From assembly GCF_000526695.1 (NCBI RefSeq), contig NZ_JAGO01000015.1:1-64000 (forward strand): a stretch of 64,000 bases of DNA. The letters are read 5' to 3'. The DNA is from Carnimonas nigrificans ATCC BAA-78. GTDB lineage: Bacteria > Pseudomonadota > Gammaproteobacteria > Pseudomonadales > Halomonadaceae. The notes under the pieces were generated by a model, which was given only the letters and a program-made list of their open reading frames with translations, was not told where the DNA came from and did no database searches. This document shows positions 42,776 through 54,314 of this stretch, one piece after another (positions within the stretch are counted from its first letter, which is position 1; each line of letters begins with the position of its first letter). Position numbers and translations under genes: made by a program.

Positions 42776-43576
42776 TTACCACCACTGCCAGAAATGGTGC
42801 GCAGGGCCATTTCCCTTGCCTACATTAAGCCGCGCGGATTCCTCCAGAGCGCGAGTCATATAGTGCTTCGCTTCGTGTACCGCTTCGGAAAGTGATTCCC
42901 GTTGCGGGAGCAGTGCGGTGATCGCAGAAGCGAGGGTGCAGCCGCTGCCGTGCAGGTTGCGCGTGTCGATGCGCGGGGCATCAAGCTGTTCGATAACGCC
43001 GTTGTGATAGAGCAGGTCGGCGCTATGCGGGGCCTGAAGATGACCGCCTTTCAATAAAATGGCTGTAGGGCCGAGTGCGTTCAGGGCAGGAAGGAGCTGC
43101 TCCATCGCGTCGAGCGAGGTGGGCTGTGGGCACCCCAGCAGGGCAGCGGCTTCAGGCAGATTGGGCGTAATTACGTCAGCGATGGGCACCAGCATCTCAC
43201 GGACGGCAGCAATGCCGGCTTCATCGACCAGCGTATCGCCGCTTTTCGCGACCATCACAGGATCAAGCACGACGTGGCGCGGGCGGTAGCGTTCGATGGC
43301 GTGGCGCAGCACTGTAGCGGTCTTCCGATCAGCCACCATGCCTATTTTGACGGCATCAATACTGATATCGCTGAAGACACTGTGCAGCTGTTGTTCGATC
43401 AGCGCGATAGGCATCGGCAGCACCTGCTGAACGCCTTGCGTATTCTGTGCCAGCACCGCGGTGATAACGCTGGTGCCAAAGCCGCCTAGTGCAGAAAAGG
43501 TTTTGATATCGGCCATTTGCCCGGCTCCGCCGCTTGGATCGGTGCCGGCGATGCTGAGCAGGTGTGGAGGTGTCAT
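42776..43576 (-). CDS. thiD: hydroxymethylpyrimidine/phosphomethylpyrimidine kinase
   Basis: A 266-residue ribokinase-like enzyme that phosphorylates HMP and HMP-phosphate for thiamine synthesis. N-terminal SIAGTDPSGGAGQMADIKTF, LDPVMVAKSGD near the middle, TPNLPEAAALLG and the anion-hole motif HGSGCTLASAI with its catalytic Asp/Cys region. It is a stand-alone ThiD, not fused to ThiE. It stands apart from thiS-thiG (8 kb away), and no TPP riboswitch is visible in the upstream 557-base region. Confidence 0.95.
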   Translation of the reverse strand: MTPPHLLSIAGTDPSGGAGQMADIKTFSALGGFGTSVITAVLAQNTQGVQQVLPMPIALIEQQLHSVFSDISIDAVKIGMVADRKTATVLRHAIERYRPRHVVLDPVMVAKSGDTLVDEAGIAAVREMLVPIADVITPNLPEAAALLGCPQPTSLDAMEQLLPALNALGPTAILLKGGHLQAPHSADLLYHNGVIEQLDAPRIDTRNLHGSGCTLASAITALLPQRESLSEAVHEAKHYMTRALEESARLNVGKGNGPAHHFWQWW

Positions 43577-44133
43577 GACGTTTCTCGCTGAAATGCGGGT
43601 GATGGTTAGCCCGCACAGTAGGGCACGATCAGCCGTTAAAGGTAAAGTGAAGGGGGCGATTACGGCTTTGATTTATCAAATCATTAGGCTGCGAATTTTT
43701 GATAAGTCGTTTGTATTGGTGATTGCCCACGAGTAGGCGTATAAGGAGTGTGGTCTTTATAACGTGGCGGTACCTTTGTTGTGTCGGGCTTCATGCCAGA
43801 AATGCCCTTCACGGCCAGTAGCTGCAAGCCTTTTCTGCATTTGAATGCATTTGAACGCGGTCGGTGAGCAACAAGCGCATCGTTCAAAAATGTAGGAAAC
43901 TTAGGAAAGTTTTTTCCAGTTAATCAGGTTTGCGGTACACTTCGGGGTGTGACATTTCGCCGCGCCTTGATCTGTTTTCCATGCGACGTGGCCGATGGCG
44001 GGGTCAGCTCCGTTTGGCAGTACCCATAATTATGCAAATGGTGAGCCTCAGGCAAGGCGCTGAGCGCTCGCATAAGGTCGAATATACGATCACAGGTATA
44101 CGGCAAGTACCTCGACTTGATGAGTGAAAAACG
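43577..44133. other. divergent region upstream of thiD and the nuo operon
   Basis: 557 bases that must contain the nuo promoter. Seen: a dyad GATTT-ATC-AAATC at 43670-43682; an 8-bp inverted repeat TTATCAAA/TTTGATAA (43673-43680, 43698-43705), 97-129 bases before the thiD start; and a perfect 10-bp tandem duplication at 43836-43855. The sequence TTTGCGGTACACT near 43928-43940 may hold a -10 box (TACACT) without a good -35. No gene is convincing; the minus-strand frame at 43684-43887 has no family or ribosome binding site. Confidence 0.45.
43836..43855. repeat. 10-bp perfect tandem duplication TGCATTTGAA x2
   Basis: Two adjacent identical copies of TGCATTTGAA about 280 bases upstream of nuoA. 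It may be a recent slippage event or a paired protein-binding site one helical turn apart. Confidence 0.7.
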
Positions 44134-44538
44134 ATGATAGCGCAATACTGGGCAGTGACTGTCTTTGTACTCGCAACCCTCGCGCTGCTGGCCTTTATGG
44201 TCGGCGCCGCCAGCGTCCTGGGTGGACGCTCCTGGGGACACGAGAAAAACATTCCTTTCGAATCCGGCATCCTGGGGGCTGGCTCCGCTCACGTTCGGTT
44301 TTCGGCCAAATTCTATCTGGTTGCCATGCTGTTCGTTATCTTCGATATCGAAGCCCTTTACATGTTCGCCTGGGCAGTATCGGTACGCGAAGTGGGCTGG
44401 ACCGGCCTTATTGGCGCCGCCATCTTTATCTTCATTCTTCTTGCTGGTCTTGTGTTTGATGCGCGCATGGGTGCCCTTGATTGGGTGCCGAAAAAAAGCG
44501 AGCACATCGCGGATCAGGCACGGCACGAATCCTTTTAA
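44134..44538 (+). CDS. nuoA: NADH-quinone oxidoreductase subunit A
   Basis: A 134-residue membrane subunit with three helices that helps form the quinone-site junction between the membrane and peripheral arms of complex I. Conserved ENIPFESG-type loop reads [14 protein letters not shown] (about residues 37-50), then [25 protein letters not shown] with its membrane acidic residues. Shorter at the N terminus than E. coli NuoA. First gene of a 13-gene operon; GAGTG precedes ATG. Confidence 0.95.
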   Translation: MIAQYWAVTVFVLATLALLAFMVGAASVLGGRSWGHEKNIPFESGILGAGSAHVRFSAKFYLVAMLFVIFDIEALYMFAWAVSVREVGWTGLIGAAIFIFILLAGLVFDARMGALDWVPKKSEHIADQARHESF

Positions 44539-44640
44539 ATTCGCAGCGCCCATCTTCGGTGGGTGCTGCGTTTTGCGTTTATTCAATGTCTGCGGTAGTT
44601 GGCGCTACTGTGCAGATCAAAGCTCTACGAGGCGATCTCC

Positions 44641-45318
44641 ATGTCGTACAAGTTGACGCGCATCGACCCGAAAACCCCTGCCAATGCTAAGTATCCCATT
44701 GGCGATCAGGGCACAGTCGGCGATCCGATGGAGCAGCAGGCCCACAAGAATATATTCATGGGCAAGCTTGAAGATGTACTGAATTCGGCGGTGAACTGGG
44801 GCCGTAGCAACTCTTTGTGGCCATATAACTTCGGCCTCTCCTGCTGTTATGTGGAGATGACCACGGCCTTTACTGCGCCCCACGATGTGGCGCGCTTTGG
44901 CTCCGAGGTGCTGCGTGCATCACCGCGTCAGGCCGATTTCATGGTCATCGCGGGCACTTGCTTCATCAAGATGGCGCCCGTTATTCAGCAGCTCTACGAC
45001 CAGATGCTTGAGCCGAAATGGGTGATCTCCATGGGCTCCTGCGCCAATTCGGGTGGTATGTACGATATCTACTCGGTTGTGCAGGGCGTTGACAAGTTCC
45101 TGCCGGTGGATGTCTATATTCCCGGCTGTCCGCCCCGCCCCGAAGCGTTCTTGCAAGGGCTACAGCTGTTGCAGGAGTCGGTGCGTGAGGAGCGTCGTCC
45201 CCTCTCCTGGGTGGTGGGCGATCAAGGGGTTTATCGCAAGGAAATGCCGTCGCAGAAAGAGAAGCTTCGCGACCAGCGCATTGCGGTAACCGAACTGCGC
45301 ACACCTGACGAAGTTTAA
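44641..45318 (+). CDS. nuoB: NADH-quinone oxidoreductase subunit B
   Basis: A 225-residue peripheral subunit carrying iron-sulfur cluster N2, the direct electron donor to quinone. Ligands Cys68 and Cys69 (SCC), Cys134 (MGSC) and Cys163 (PGCPPRPE) are all present. GAGG eight bases before ATG at 44641 sets the start; the frame's earlier ATG adds 14 unrelated residues. Interacts with NuoCD and NuoI; second gene of the operon, 102 bases after nuoA. Confidence 0.97.
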   Translation: MSYKLTRIDPKTPANAKYPIGDQGTVGDPMEQQAHKNIFMGKLEDVLNSAVNWGRSNSLWPYNFGLSCCYVEMTTAFTAPHDVARFGSEVLRASPRQADFMVIAGTCFIKMAPVIQQLYDQMLEPKWVISMGSCANSGGMYDIYSVVQGVDKFLPVDVYIPGCPPRPEAFLQGLQLLQESVREERRPLSWVVGDQGVYRKEMPSQKEKLRDQRIAVTELRTPDEV

Positions 45319-45341
45319 GTCCCGGCGGAAGACGACATTCA

Positions 45342-47135
45342 ATGAGCGAACATCCTTTCTCTACTTCCCGCGGGCCTGACATGCCAATCGGCCTCGATCA
45401 GGCGCCTGTTGTCCAGGCGCTGTACAAAGCCTTTGGCGCAGACCGCTTTCATTTCCAGAACACGCTGACCGGCATGCCGGTGTTGTGGGTGGCTCGGGAA
45501 GACCTGCTCGACGTAATGAAATTCCTGCGTCAGGGCGACAATGCTTTCGAAATGCTCTACGACCTGCACGGCGTGGATGAGCGCCTGCGTGCTCACCGTG
45601 AAGGACTGCCGAACGCTGAGTTCACCGTGTTCTATATTCTTGCCGACCTCTCCGGTGGCAAGGATCTGATGCTCAAGGTGCCGCTGTTCGAGAGTGATTT
45701 GCGCCTGCCGACAGTCACTTCCATTTGGCCTGTGGCTGATTGGTATGAGCGTGAAACCTGGGACATGTTCGGCATTGAATTTGTCGGTCACCCCAACCTC
45801 AAGCGCATTCTGATGCCGCCTACCTGGCGTGGTCACCCGCTGCGCAAGGACTACAACGCTCGCGCTACCGAATACGACCCCTACACCATGACCATGGAAG
45901 ATCAGGATCGTGAGCAGGAGGCGCTGGAGTTTGTTCCTGAAGAGTGGGGCATGACGCGCGGCAAGGATGACCGTGACTACATGTTCCTGAACTTCGGGCC
46001 TAACCACCCGGCGGCTCACGGTGCCTTCCGTATCGTGTTGCAGCTCGACGGTGAAGAAGTGGTCGATTGCGTTCCTGATATCGGCTATCACCATCGCGGT
46101 GCCGAGAAGATGGGCGAGCGCCAGTCGTGGCACAGCTATATTCCCTACACCGACCGCATTGATTACTGCGGCGGGGTAATGAATAACCTGCCTTATGTGC
46201 TGGCGGTTGAAAAGCTCGCCGGTATCAAGGTGCCAGCGCGTGCCGAGACCATTCGCGTGATGATGGCGGAATTTTTCCGCATCACTTCTCACCTGCTGTT
46301 CCTCGGCACCTACTATCAGGATATCGGTGCCATGACGCCGGTATTCTTTACCTTTACTGACCGTCAGAAAGCTTACGAAGTCATCGAAGCGATTACCGGC
46401 TTCCGTATGCACCCGGCCTGGTACCGCATCGGCGGTACGGCACACGATCTGCCCAAAGGGTGGGATGGCCTGGTCAGGAAATTCCTCGACTGGATGCCCA
46501 AGCGCCTGCGCGAGTACGAGAAGTGCATGCACGAGAACGCGGTATTCCGTGACCGTACCAAAGGCGTGGCAGCCTACGACACCAAGGAAGCGCTGGAGTG
46601 GGGAATTTCCGGCCCGAACCTTAGGGCTACGGGCTTCAACTTCGACGCGCGCAAGCAGCGCCCCTATTCAGGCTACGAAAATTTCGATTTCGAAGTGCCG
46701 CTGTGTGCCAACGGCGATATCTTCGACCGCGGCACCATGCGTATCGAAGAGATGCGTCAGAGCCTGCGCATTATCGAACAGTGCCTGAATAACATGCCTG
46801 CCGGTGACTTCAAGGCGGACCATCCGCTGACAACGCCACCGCCGCGTGAGCGCATGAAAGAGCACATCGAAACGCTGATTACCCACTTCCTGCAAGTGTC
46901 GTGGGGGCCTGTGCTCAAGCCTAACGAATCGTTGCAGATGATCGAGGCAACCAAGGGCCTGAACAGCTATTACCTGACCTCGGACGGCAGCACCATGAGC
47001 TACCGTACCCGTATTCGCACGCCGAGCTACCCGCATTTGCAGCATATTCCTACGTTGATGCGTGGCGGCTTCGTTCCTGATTTGATTGCCCACGTAGCCA
47101 GTATCGACTTCGTGATGGCCGATGTGGACCGTTAA
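45342..47135 (+). CDS. nuoC: NADH-quinone oxidoreductase fused subunit C/D
   Basis: A 597-residue fusion of the 30-kDa (NuoC, about residues 1-190) and 49-kDa (NuoD, about 200-597) subunits, typical of many gammaproteobacteria and close to E. coli length. The NuoC part has [20 protein letters not shown] and DYNAR; the NuoD part has [14 protein letters not shown], the quinone-site loop with [13 protein letters not shown], and ends with MADVDR. It forms much of the quinone cavity together with NuoB. It follows nuoB by 23 bases. Confidence 0.97.
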   Translation: MSEHPFSTSRGPDMPIGLDQAPVVQALYKAFGADRFHFQNTLTGMPVLWVAREDLLDVMKFLRQGDNAFEMLYDLHGVDERLRAHREGLPNAEFTVFYILADLSGGKDLMLKVPLFESDLRLPTVTSIWPVADWYERETWDMFGIEFVGHPNLKRILMPPTWRGHPLRKDYNARATEYDPYTMTMEDQDREQEALEFVPEEWGMTRGKDDRDYMFLNFGPNHPAAHGAFRIVLQLDGEEVVDCVPDIGYHHRGAEKMGERQSWHSYIPYTDRIDYCGGVMNNLPYVLAVEKLAGIKVPARAETIRVMMAEFFRITSHLLFLGTYYQDIGAMTPVFFTFTDRQKAYEVIEAITGFRMHPAWYRIGGTAHDLPKGWDGLVRKFLDWMPKRLREYEKCMHENAVFRDRTKGVAAYDTKEALEWGISGPNLRATGFNFDARKQRPYSGYENFDFEVPLCANGDIFDRGTMRIEEMRQSLRIIEQCLNNMPAGDFKADHPLTTPPPRERMKEHIETLITHFLQVSWGPVLKPNESLQMIEATKGLNSYYLTSDGSTMSYRTRIRTPSYPHLQHIPTLMRGGFVPDLIAHVASIDFVMADVDR

Positions 47136-47153
47136 GGGAAGGAGCTACGCATC

Positions 47154-47675
47154 ATGAGCAGTCTTTACTCTGACCTGATTACCAGCGATCGCGCTGAAGC
47201 GCTCAAGTATGAGCTGACAGAAGAAGAGCGCGCCGAAATCATTGCAGAAATCGGCCATTACGAAAATCCGCGTGCCGCCTCCATCGAAGCGCTGAAAATC
47301 GTTCAGAAACGCCAGGGCTGGGTGCCAGACGAAGCGATTCCGGCGGTAGCCGAAGTGCTGGGCATTCCCGCCAGCGATGTGGAAGGCGTGGCGACGTTTT
47401 ACAGCCAGATTTTCCGCCAGCCGGTAGGTCGCCACATCATTCGCCTGTGCGACAGCATGGTGTGCTTTATCAACGGTTATGAAACGCTGCGCGGCAAGAT
47501 TAAAAGTGAGCTGGGCATTGATGTAGGTCAAACCACTTCCGACGACCGCTTCACCCTCATTCCTGTGGTGTGTCTGGGTAATTGCGATAAGTCGCCGGCA
47601 ATGATGGTAGACGATGATACCTACAGCAACCTCAGTCCTGACAACCTGATGAGCGTGCTGGAGGCGTATAAATGA
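47154..47675 (+). CDS. nuoE: NADH-quinone oxidoreductase subunit E
   Basis: A 173-residue thioredoxin-like subunit with the [2Fe-2S] cluster N1a next to FMN. Ligands Cys99 and Cys104 (LCDSMVC) and Cys140 and Cys144 (VVCLGNC) are present. It forms the NADH-oxidising module with NuoF and NuoG. GGAAGGAG precedes ATG; its stop overlaps the start of nuoF by four bases. Confidence 0.97.
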   Translation: MSSLYSDLITSDRAEALKYELTEEERAEIIAEIGHYENPRAASIEALKIVQKRQGWVPDEAIPAVAEVLGIPASDVEGVATFYSQIFRQPVGRHIIRLCDSMVCFINGYETLRGKIKSELGIDVGQTTSDDRFTLIPVVCLGNCDKSPAMMVDDDTYSNLSPDNLMSVLEAYK

Positions 47676-49054
47676 GTTTGATTACTCCTGTAACCAGCGG
47701 CCTGACTTCGCTTGGTACCTGCAATAGCATGCCGCGGGCTCCCGAAACTCATCCGTTGACCTGGCGCCTGAACGATGACGCTAGCCCGATCTTCCTTGAT
47801 GAATATCGCTCCAAAAACGGTTATGAGGGCGCCAGGCGTGCGCTTACCGAGCTGACGCCTGACCAGGTAGCCGCCGAAGTGAAAGAGGCCGGTATCAAAG
47901 GGCGTGGCGGTGCGGGCTTTCCGGCGGGTGTGAAGTGGAGCCTGACCATGAAGGGCGAGGGTATTCCACGCGGCTATTTGCTGTGCAACGCCGACGAAAT
48001 GGAGCCCAACACCTACAAGGACCGCATGCTGATGGAGCAGCAGCCGCACCTGTTGATCGAAGGCATGATCATTGCGGCCTACGCCAATAACTCCTATCGC
48101 GGTTATATCTTCCTGCGCGGCGAATACGTACACGCGGCGGCCAACCTGCGCTACGCGGTTGAAGAGGCACGCGCTGCTGGGCTGCTGGGCAAGGATATCT
48201 TCGGTACAGGGTTCGATTTCGATCTTTTCGTGCATACCGGTGCTGGCCGCTATATCTGCGGCGAAGAGACCGCGCTGATCAACTCCCTGGAAGGCAAGCG
48301 CGCCAACCCGCGTGCCAAGCCGCCATTCCCGGGGCAGTCCGGCGCATGGGGCAAGCCGACCGTCGTCAACAACGTCGAAACGCTGTGCAACGTTCCTGCC
48401 GTGATGGCGAACGGCATCGAGTGGTTCCACGGCCTGTGCCGTGAAGGCTCGGAAGATCATGGCACCAAGCTGATGGGCTTCACCGGCAAGGTCAGAAATC
48501 CTGGCCTCTGGGAGCTGCCCTTCGGTATTACCGCACGTGAAGTGCTGGAAGATTACGCGGGTGGCATGCGCGATGGCTTGAAGCTGAAAGCATTCCAGCC
48601 GGGCGGTGCGGGTACCGACTTCCTGCCCGCCAGCAATATTGATATCCAGATGTGTTCCAACGGCTTCGGTGCCATCAGGTCACGTATGGGTACTGCACTG
48701 GCGCTGGCGATGGACGAGACCTGCAGCATTGTGTCGGTTATTCGCAATATCGAAGAGTTCATGGCGCATGAGTCATGCGGCTGGTGCACGCCGTGTCGAG
48801 ATGGTTTGCCGTGGTCGGTGAAGCTGCTGCGCGCCATTGAAGCCGGTGAAGGCAGACCGGGAGATATCGAGCTGCTTGAAGAAATTGTGCACAACGCAGG
48901 TCCCGGTAACACCTTCTGTGCCTTGGCACCTGGCGCTATCAGCCCGTTAGGCAGCGCCATCCGATACTTCCGTGACGAATTCGAAGCAGGCATTCGCTCT
49001 TCGTCGGTTCAGGCATCGCCGGCAGCGGCTCACCCTTCGCTGGGTACCGCCTGA
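47672..49054 (+). CDS. nuoF: NADH-quinone oxidoreductase subunit F
   Basis: A 460-residue flavoprotein that binds NADH and FMN and starts electron transfer. FMN/NADH glycine loop [10 protein letters not shown] at 78-87, the [14 protein letters not shown] block at 105-118, and [4Fe-4S] cluster N3 ligands Cys369, Cys372, Cys375 and Cys416 ([13 protein letters not shown]). Residue 111 is Glu in DEMEPNTY, where many bacteria have DESEPGT. Translationally coupled to nuoE; a 108-base gap precedes nuoG. Confidence 0.97.
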   Translation: MSLITPVTSGLTSLGTCNSMPRAPETHPLTWRLNDDASPIFLDEYRSKNGYEGARRALTELTPDQVAAEVKEAGIKGRGGAGFPAGVKWSLTMKGEGIPRGYLLCNADEMEPNTYKDRMLMEQQPHLLIEGMIIAAYANNSYRGYIFLRGEYVHAAANLRYAVEEARAAGLLGKDIFGTGFDFDLFVHTGAGRYICGEETALINSLEGKRANPRAKPPFPGQSGAWGKPTVVNNVETLCNVPAVMANGIEWFHGLCREGSEDHGTKLMGFTGKVRNPGLWELPFGITAREVLEDYAGGMRDGLKLKAFQPGGAGTDFLPASNIDIQMCSNGFGAIRSRMGTALALAMDETCSIVSVIRNIEEFMAHESCGWCTPCRDGLPWSVKLLRAIEAGEGRPGDIELLEEIVHNAGPGNTFCALAPGAISPLGSAIRYFRDEFEAGIRSSSVQASPAAAHPSLGTA

Positions 49055-49162
49055 ACATAGCAGCACCCATTTCAGGGGTCGCAGGGTGAAGCCCACGACC
49101 ACAGGTTTATAAGAGATTCGGCGCGACTGTAAAGGCTGAATCAGGACCGGAAAGACTAGCCC

Positions 49163-51910
49163 ATGGCCACTATCCATATAGACGGCAAGGAATATGAAGT
49201 TGACGGCGCTGACAACCTGCTTCAGGCATGTTTGTCGCTGGGTCTTGATGTTCCCTATTTCTGCTGGCACCCGTCGCTCGGCAGCGTCGGTTCATGTCGC
49301 CAGTGCGCGGTCAAGCAATACAGGGACAAGGACGACACTCGCGGTCGTCTGGTGATGTCCTGCATGACCGGTATTCAGGACGATAGCTACATCTCGATCG
49401 AAGATGATGAGGCGGTAAAATTCCGCGCCAGCATCGTTGAATACCTGATGCGCAACCACCCTCATGATTGCCCCGTGTGTGCTGAAGGCGGCCATTGCCA
49501 CTTGCAGGATATGACGGTAATGACCGGCCACAGCAAGCGCCGCTATCGTCAGGAAAAGCGTACTCACCAAAACCAGTACCTGGGGCCGTTCGTCAAGCAT
49601 GAGATGAACCGCTGTATCGCGTGCTACCGCTGCGTGCGCTTCTACAAGGATTACGCTGGCGGCACCGATCTGGGCGTTTATGGTGCACACGATAACGTCT
49701 ACTTCGGGCGCGCCAAGGATGGTGTGCTGGAGAGCGAATTCTCCGGCAACCTGACAGAAGTGTGCCCTACCGGTGTGTTTACCGATAAAACCCATGGTGA
49801 TCACTACACCCGTAAATGGGACCTTCAGTTTGCGCCGAGCATCTGCCATGGCTGTTCCAGCGGTTGTAACACCAGCCCCGGAGAGCGTTATGGCGAAGTG
49901 CGTCGTATCGAAAACCGCTATAACGGGCAGGTGAACCAGTACTTCCTGTGTGACCGTGGACGTTTCGGCTACGGTTACGTCAACAATGCTGACCGCCCGC
50001 GCCTGGCGCTGCTGCGCGATCCCAGTGCGGAAGAGGCTGATATCACGCTGAGCGTTGATGCCGCACTGGATCGTACCGCTGAGCGCTTGAAGCGCGCCCG
50101 CCGCGTTATCGGCATCGGCTCTCCGCGTGCCAGCCTCGAAAGCAACTTCGCCCTGCGCGAGCTGGTAGGGGCAGAAAACTTCTCTACCGGTATCGAAGCG
50201 GGTGAGCTGGAGCGTTTGCATCTGATGCAGCGCATGCTGCGTGAAAGTGGCCTGCCGACGCCTTCCCAGCGTGAGATCGAACATCACGACGCGGTTATCG
50301 TACTGGGTGAAGATCTTACTCAAACCGCTGCGCGCATCGCTCTGTCTCTGCGTCAGGCTGCACGCGGTGGTGCTGTTGAACTGGCCGGTCAATACAAGAT
50401 TCCCGACTGGAACGCCGCCGCCATTGATAACTACGCACAGGGCTACAAGCACCCCGTGTTCATGGCGACCGTGACCGAGACCAAGCTCGACGATATCGCT
50501 CGCGGCACCTACCACGGCTCCCCCGACGAAATTGCCCGCTTTGGTTTCGGCATTGCGGCTGCACTTGATGCCAGTGCTCCCTCGGTCGGTGATCTTGATG
50601 ATGATGTACAGCGTCAGGTCGCGGATATCGTGCAGGTACTGAAAAACGCCAAGCGCCCGCTGATTATCGCCGGTGAGTCGCTGCGCTCAAATGCAGTGCT
50701 GAAAGCGGCATTCAATATCGCTAAAGCGGTCAAGGGGGCTGGCCTTAACGGTTCGCTGACGCTGGTGCCAAGTGAAGCCAACAGCATGGGACTTGCCATG
50801 CTGGGGGGCGAGTCGCTTGACTGGGCCATCAAGGAGTTCGCGCGCGAGGAGGCGGATGCCGCAGTGGTACTGGAGAATGACCTGTACCGCCGTCTGCCTG
50901 CCAAACGTGTCGATGAAGCTTTGGATAACGTTGACACTCTGCTGGTGGTCGATCACACCCCGACACCTACCTGCCTGCGTGCCGATATTGTGCTGCCTGC
51001 GGCTACCTTTGCCGAGGGCGATGGTACGCTGGTGAGTCAGGAAGGCCGCGCACAGCGCTTCTTCCAGGTTTACGATCCTTCCTACTATCGTCCCAACGAC
51101 CAGACCCACGAAGCGTGGCGTTGGCTGCATGCCCTGCATACAACCATCGAAGATCGCAAGGTCGATTGGACCCAGCTCGACCAGGTAACACTGGAAGTGG
51201 CAAACGCGGTGCCAGCACTCGCCGGTATTGTGGACGCTGCGCCGAACGCTTCGTTCCGTATCAAGGGGCAGAAGATTGCGCGCTCTCCGCACCGCTCCAG
51301 TGGCCGTACCGCGATGCGCGCCAACCTCAGTGTGGTGGAGCCGCGTCAGCCGCAGGACAAGGATTCGATGCTGGCGTTCTCCATGGAAGGCTATAACGGC
51401 ACCCACGAACCGCGTCAGCAGATTCCGTTTGCCTGGTCACCGGGCTGGAACTCGCCGCAGGCATGGAACAAGTTCCAGGATGAAGTGGGCGGCAGCCTGC
51501 GCGCCGGTGATCCTGGCATTCGCCTGATTGAGCCGGATGCCGACAGTGATACTCGCGGGCTGGGTTATTTCAGCGATATTCCGAGCGCTTTCCAGCTTTA
51601 TCACGATCGCTGGCAGGTGGTGCCTCTCTATCATCTGCACGGCAGTGAAGAGACCAGTGCGCGTGCCAAGCCGGTGCAGGAGCGTACTCCTGATGCTTAT
51701 ATCGCGCTGGGCGCCGCTGATGTTGAAACGCTGGGTCTTGATCGCGCCAGCAAGGTGCGGGTACGTGTCGGCAAGCACGAACTGCTGCTGCCGCTGCGTA
51801 TTTCCAGCCAGCTTCGGCGTGGTGTCATTGGTATTCCGCGCGGGTTCGAGAATATCCCGGTGGATATCTTTGGTGAGTGGGCTCGCCTTGAGCAGGAGGT
51901 ACGGGCATGA
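49163..51910 (+). CDS. nuoG: NADH-quinone oxidoreductase subunit G
   Basis: A 915-residue peripheral subunit. N-terminal ferredoxin domain with [2Fe-2S] N1b ([16 protein letters not shown]), then a His/Cys cluster N5 region ([16 protein letters not shown]), the [4Fe-4S] N4 site ([10 protein letters not shown] and VCPTG), and a molybdopterin-oxidoreductase-like domain without cofactor. The extra off-path cluster N7 is retained: CHGCSSGC followed by FLCDRG, as in E. coli. Length is close to E. coli NuoG. The stop overlaps the nuoH start by four bases. Confidence 0.96.
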   Translation: MATIHIDGKEYEVDGADNLLQACLSLGLDVPYFCWHPSLGSVGSCRQCAVKQYRDKDDTRGRLVMSCMTGIQDDSYISIEDDEAVKFRASIVEYLMRNHPHDCPVCAEGGHCHLQDMTVMTGHSKRRYRQEKRTHQNQYLGPFVKHEMNRCIACYRCVRFYKDYAGGTDLGVYGAHDNVYFGRAKDGVLESEFSGNLTEVCPTGVFTDKTHGDHYTRKWDLQFAPSICHGCSSGCNTSPGERYGEVRRIENRYNGQVNQYFLCDRGRFGYGYVNNADRPRLALLRDPSAEEADITLSVDAALDRTAERLKRARRVIGIGSPRASLESNFALRELVGAENFSTGIEAGELERLHLMQRMLRESGLPTPSQREIEHHDAVIVLGEDLTQTAARIALSLRQAARGGAVELAGQYKIPDWNAAAIDNYAQGYKHPVFMATVTETKLDDIARGTYHGSPDEIARFGFGIAAALDASAPSVGDLDDDVQRQVADIVQVLKNAKRPLIIAGESLRSNAVLKAAFNIAKAVKGAGLNGSLTLVPSEANSMGLAMLGGESLDWAIKEFAREEADAAVVLENDLYRRLPAKRVDEALDNVDTLLVVDHTPTPTCLRADIVLPAATFAEGDGTLVSQEGRAQRFFQVYDPSYYRPNDQTHEAWRWLHALHTTIEDRKVDWTQLDQVTLEVANAVPALAGIVDAAPNASFRIKGQKIARSPHRSSGRTAMRANLSVVEPRQPQDKDSMLAFSMEGYNGTHEPRQQIPFAWSPGWNSPQAWNKFQDEVGGSLRAGDPGIRLIEPDADSDTRGLGYFSDIPSAFQLYHDRWQVVPLYHLHGSEETSARAKPVQERTPDAYIALGAADVETLGLDRASKVRVRVGKHELLLPLRISSQLRRGVIGIPRGFENIPVDIFGEWARLEQEVRA

Positions 51911-52893
51911 GTTGGCTTACTGGAGAAGTGATCGACGTTATCGTAGCGGTCATCCAGGCGGTAGTAATCATGCTGGTGGCGGTAGTCATCGGCGCCTTGA
52001 TGAGCTTTATCGAACGTCGTGCGCTGAGTATCTGGCAGGATCGTTATGGTCCTAACCGTGTCGGCCCGTTTGGTTCGCTACAGCTAGCGGCCGACATGCT
52101 GAAGATGTTCTTCAAGGAAGACTGGATTCCGCCGTTTGCAGACAAGCGCCTGTTTATTCTTGCGCCGATGGTGTCGATGGGCACCATTATTCTCGCATTC
52201 ATGGTGATCCCCATCTCTCCCTCATGGGGCGTCTTCGACAACATGAGCGTGGGCCTGCTCTTCTTTATGGCAATGGCGGGACTCAACGTCTACGCGGTGC
52301 TGTTTGCAGGCTACGCCAGCGTGAACAAGTATGCGCTGATTGGTGCCATGCGTGCTTCGGCACAAACCATCTCCTACGAAGTGTTCCTCGGTCTGTCGCT
52401 GATGGGCATCGTGGCGCAGGTAGGCAGCTTTAGCCTCAGGGATATTGTTGAGTACCAGAGCCATTTGTGGAACGTGGTGCCGCAGTTCTTCGGCTTCGTG
52501 ACTTTCCTTATTGCAGCCATCGCAGTTGTGCACCGTCACCCCTTCGACCAGCCAGAAGCCGAGCAGGAAATTGCCGACGGCTTCCACATCGAATACTCCG
52601 GCATGAAGTGGGGCATGTTCTTTGTGGGTGAATACGTAGGTATCACGCTGGTATCCGCGCTGTTGGTGGTGCTCTTCTTCGGGGGCTGGAACGGCCCGCT
52701 GCTGCCGCCGTTTATCTGGTTCGCGCTTAAAACCGCCTTTTTCATGATGTTCTTCATTCTGATCAGGGCATCGCTGCCGCGTCCGCGCTATGACCGAGTG
52801 ATGAGTTTCGGCTGGAAGGTGTGTTTGCCGCTGACGCTTTTGAATTTGCTGGCCACGGGTGTCGTGGTGCTGCTCAACGCACCGGCTCAGTGA
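51907..52893 (+). CDS. nuoH: NADH-quinone oxidoreductase subunit H
   Basis: A 328-residue membrane subunit with eight helices that docks the peripheral arm and lines the quinone channel. Conserved [19 protein letters not shown] (about residues 36-54), [11 protein letters not shown], and the charged cytoplasmic stretch [20 protein letters not shown]. Coupled to nuoG by a four-base overlap and followed by nuoI after 11 bases. Confidence 0.97.
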   Translation: MSWLTGEVIDVIVAVIQAVVIMLVAVVIGALMSFIERRALSIWQDRYGPNRVGPFGSLQLAADMLKMFFKEDWIPPFADKRLFILAPMVSMGTIILAFMVIPISPSWGVFDNMSVGLLFFMAMAGLNVYAVLFAGYASVNKYALIGAMRASAQTISYEVFLGLSLMGIVAQVGSFSLRDIVEYQSHLWNVVPQFFGFVTFLIAAIAVVHRHPFDQPEAEQEIADGFHIEYSGMKWGMFFVGEYVGITLVSALLVVLFFGGWNGPLLPPFIWFALKTAFFMMFFILIRASLPRPRYDRVMSFGWKVCLPLTLLNLLATGVVVLLNAPAQ

Positions 52894-52904
52894 GGTAGGG
52901 GAAC

Positions 52905-53444
52905 ATGATCATAAAATTGCTGCATGGCACCTGGACGATGATTCGTACCGTCCTGATGGTCGCCAGCCACACGTTCAGAAAGCGCGAAACGCTGCTTTAT
53001 CCAGAGCAGAAGGTGCCGCTGCCGCCACGCTATCGCGGGCGTATTGTGCTGACCCGCGATCCCGACGGCGAAGAGCGCTGCGTGGCGTGCAACCTGTGTG
53101 CCGTTGCCTGTCCGGTAGGCTGTATCTCACTGCAGAAAGGTGAAAAGGACGACGGACGCTGGTATCCCGAATTCTTCCGAATCAACTTCTCGCGCTGCAT
53201 CTTCTGCGGTCTTTGTGAAGAAGCGTGCCCAACCTCGGCAATTCAGCTAACGCCGGATTTCGAGCTGGGTGAGTTCAAGCGTCAGGATTTGGTGTTCGAG
53301 AAGAAAGACCTGCTGATTTCTGGCCCCGGTAAGGATCACGATTACAACTTCTATCGTGTGTCGGGGCTGTCGATTGCAGGCAAGGATAAGGGGGAGGCGC
53401 AAAATGAGGCCGAGCCGATTAACGTCAAGTCGTTGCTGCCGTAA
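52905..53444 (+). CDS. nuoI: NADH-quinone oxidoreductase subunit I
   Basis: A 179-residue ferredoxin-like subunit carrying two [4Fe-4S] clusters, N6a and N6b. Ligands lie in [12 protein letters not shown] (Cys59, 62, 65, 69) and [12 protein letters not shown] (Cys98, 101, 104, 108). The N terminus is amphipathic and contacts the membrane arm. GGTAGGGG-like site before ATG. The usual ferredoxin-type electron path leads from NuoG to N2 in NuoB. Confidence 0.97.
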   Translation: MIIKLLHGTWTMIRTVLMVASHTFRKRETLLYPEQKVPLPPRYRGRIVLTRDPDGEERCVACNLCAVACPVGCISLQKGEKDDGRWYPEFFRINFSRCIFCGLCEEACPTSAIQLTPDFELGEFKRQDLVFEKKDLLISGPGKDHDYNFYRVSGLSIAGKDKGEAQNEAEPINVKSLLP

Positions 53445-53463
53445 GCCACAAGAGGTCCTGATC

Positions 53464-53997
53464 GTGGAATTCGCGTTTTATTTATCTGCAGCAGTCGCCG
53501 TTGCCGCCACCTTTTGCGTGGTGACTGGCGTTAACGCCGTGCATGCGCTGCTGAATCTGGTGGTCTCGCTGATTGCCATCGCGATGGTGTATTTCTCCAT
53601 CGGTGCGCCTTCGGCGGCAATCCTGGAAATTATCGTCTATGCCGGTGCCATTATGGTGCTGTTCGTCTTCGTTGTGATGATGCTCAACCTGGGCCAGGCG
53701 GCGGTAGAGCAAGAGAAGGCATGGCTCAGACCCGGTATCTGGCTGTGGCCGTCGATCATGGCAGCGCTGCTGCTGGCGGTGTTGGTCTTTACGCTGTTCA
53801 TGGATAGCCGAGGCTATGGCGTGGGCGGTGTGACGCAAACGCCCAAGCAGATCGGTATGGCCCTGTTCGGCCCCTATATTGTGCTGGTCGAGCTGGCAGC
53901 CTTCCTGTTGTTGGGCGCGCTGGTGGCGGCGACTCACGTAGGACGTGATGAAGGCCATCAGGATCAAGCGGGTGACCGTCCGGAGGGGCTGAAATGA
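53464..53997 (+). CDS. nuoJ: NADH-quinone oxidoreductase subunit J
   Basis: A 177-residue membrane subunit with five helices, of the Mrp/Nuo ND6 type. GTG at 53464 gives [11 protein letters not shown], matching E. coli NuoJ, and is preceded by AAGAGG; longer in-frame starts inside nuoI are rejected. The helix 3 motif [19 protein letters not shown] contains the pi-bulge region important for coupling. The stop overlaps nuoK by four bases. Confidence 0.95.
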   Translation: MEFAFYLSAAVAVAATFCVVTGVNAVHALLNLVVSLIAIAMVYFSIGAPSAAILEIIVYAGAIMVLFVFVVMMLNLGQAAVEQEKAWLRPGIWLWPSIMAALLLAVLVFTLFMDSRGYGVGGVTQTPKQIGMALFGPYIVLVELAAFLLLGALVAATHVGRDEGHQDQAGDRPEGLK

Positions 53998-54314
53998 ATA
54001 ACGCAATCTCTTCCGTGCCATTGGAGCACGGCCTGATTCTTGCGCTGATTCTGTTTGTGATCGGTGCCGCGGGGCTTCTGGTGCGTCGTAATGCACTGTT
54101 TGTTCTGATGTGTCTTGAAATCATGATGAACGCAGCGGCGCTGGCATTCGTAGTAGCCGGGGCGGCATGGGGCAAGGCCGATGGTCAGGTGATGTTTATC
54201 TTTATCATCACCCTGGCGGCGGCTGAAGCCAGTATCGGTCTCGCCTTCCTGATTCAGCTTCACCGTCGATTCAAAACCGTTGATATTGACGCCGTCAGTG
54301 GGATGAAAGGATGA
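53994..54314 (+). CDS. nuoK: NADH-quinone oxidoreductase subunit K
   Basis: A 106-residue, three-helix membrane subunit (ND4L type). Essential membrane glutamates are in [13 protein letters not shown] and [32 protein letters not shown] is helix 1. Six residues longer than E. coli NuoK at the N terminus. It overlaps both nuoJ and nuoL by four bases. Confidence 0.96.
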   Translation: MNNAISSVPLEHGLILALILFVIGAAGLLVRRNALFVLMCLEIMMNAAALAFVVAGAAWGKADGQVMFIFIITLAAAEASIGLAFLIQLHRRFKTVDIDAVSGMKG

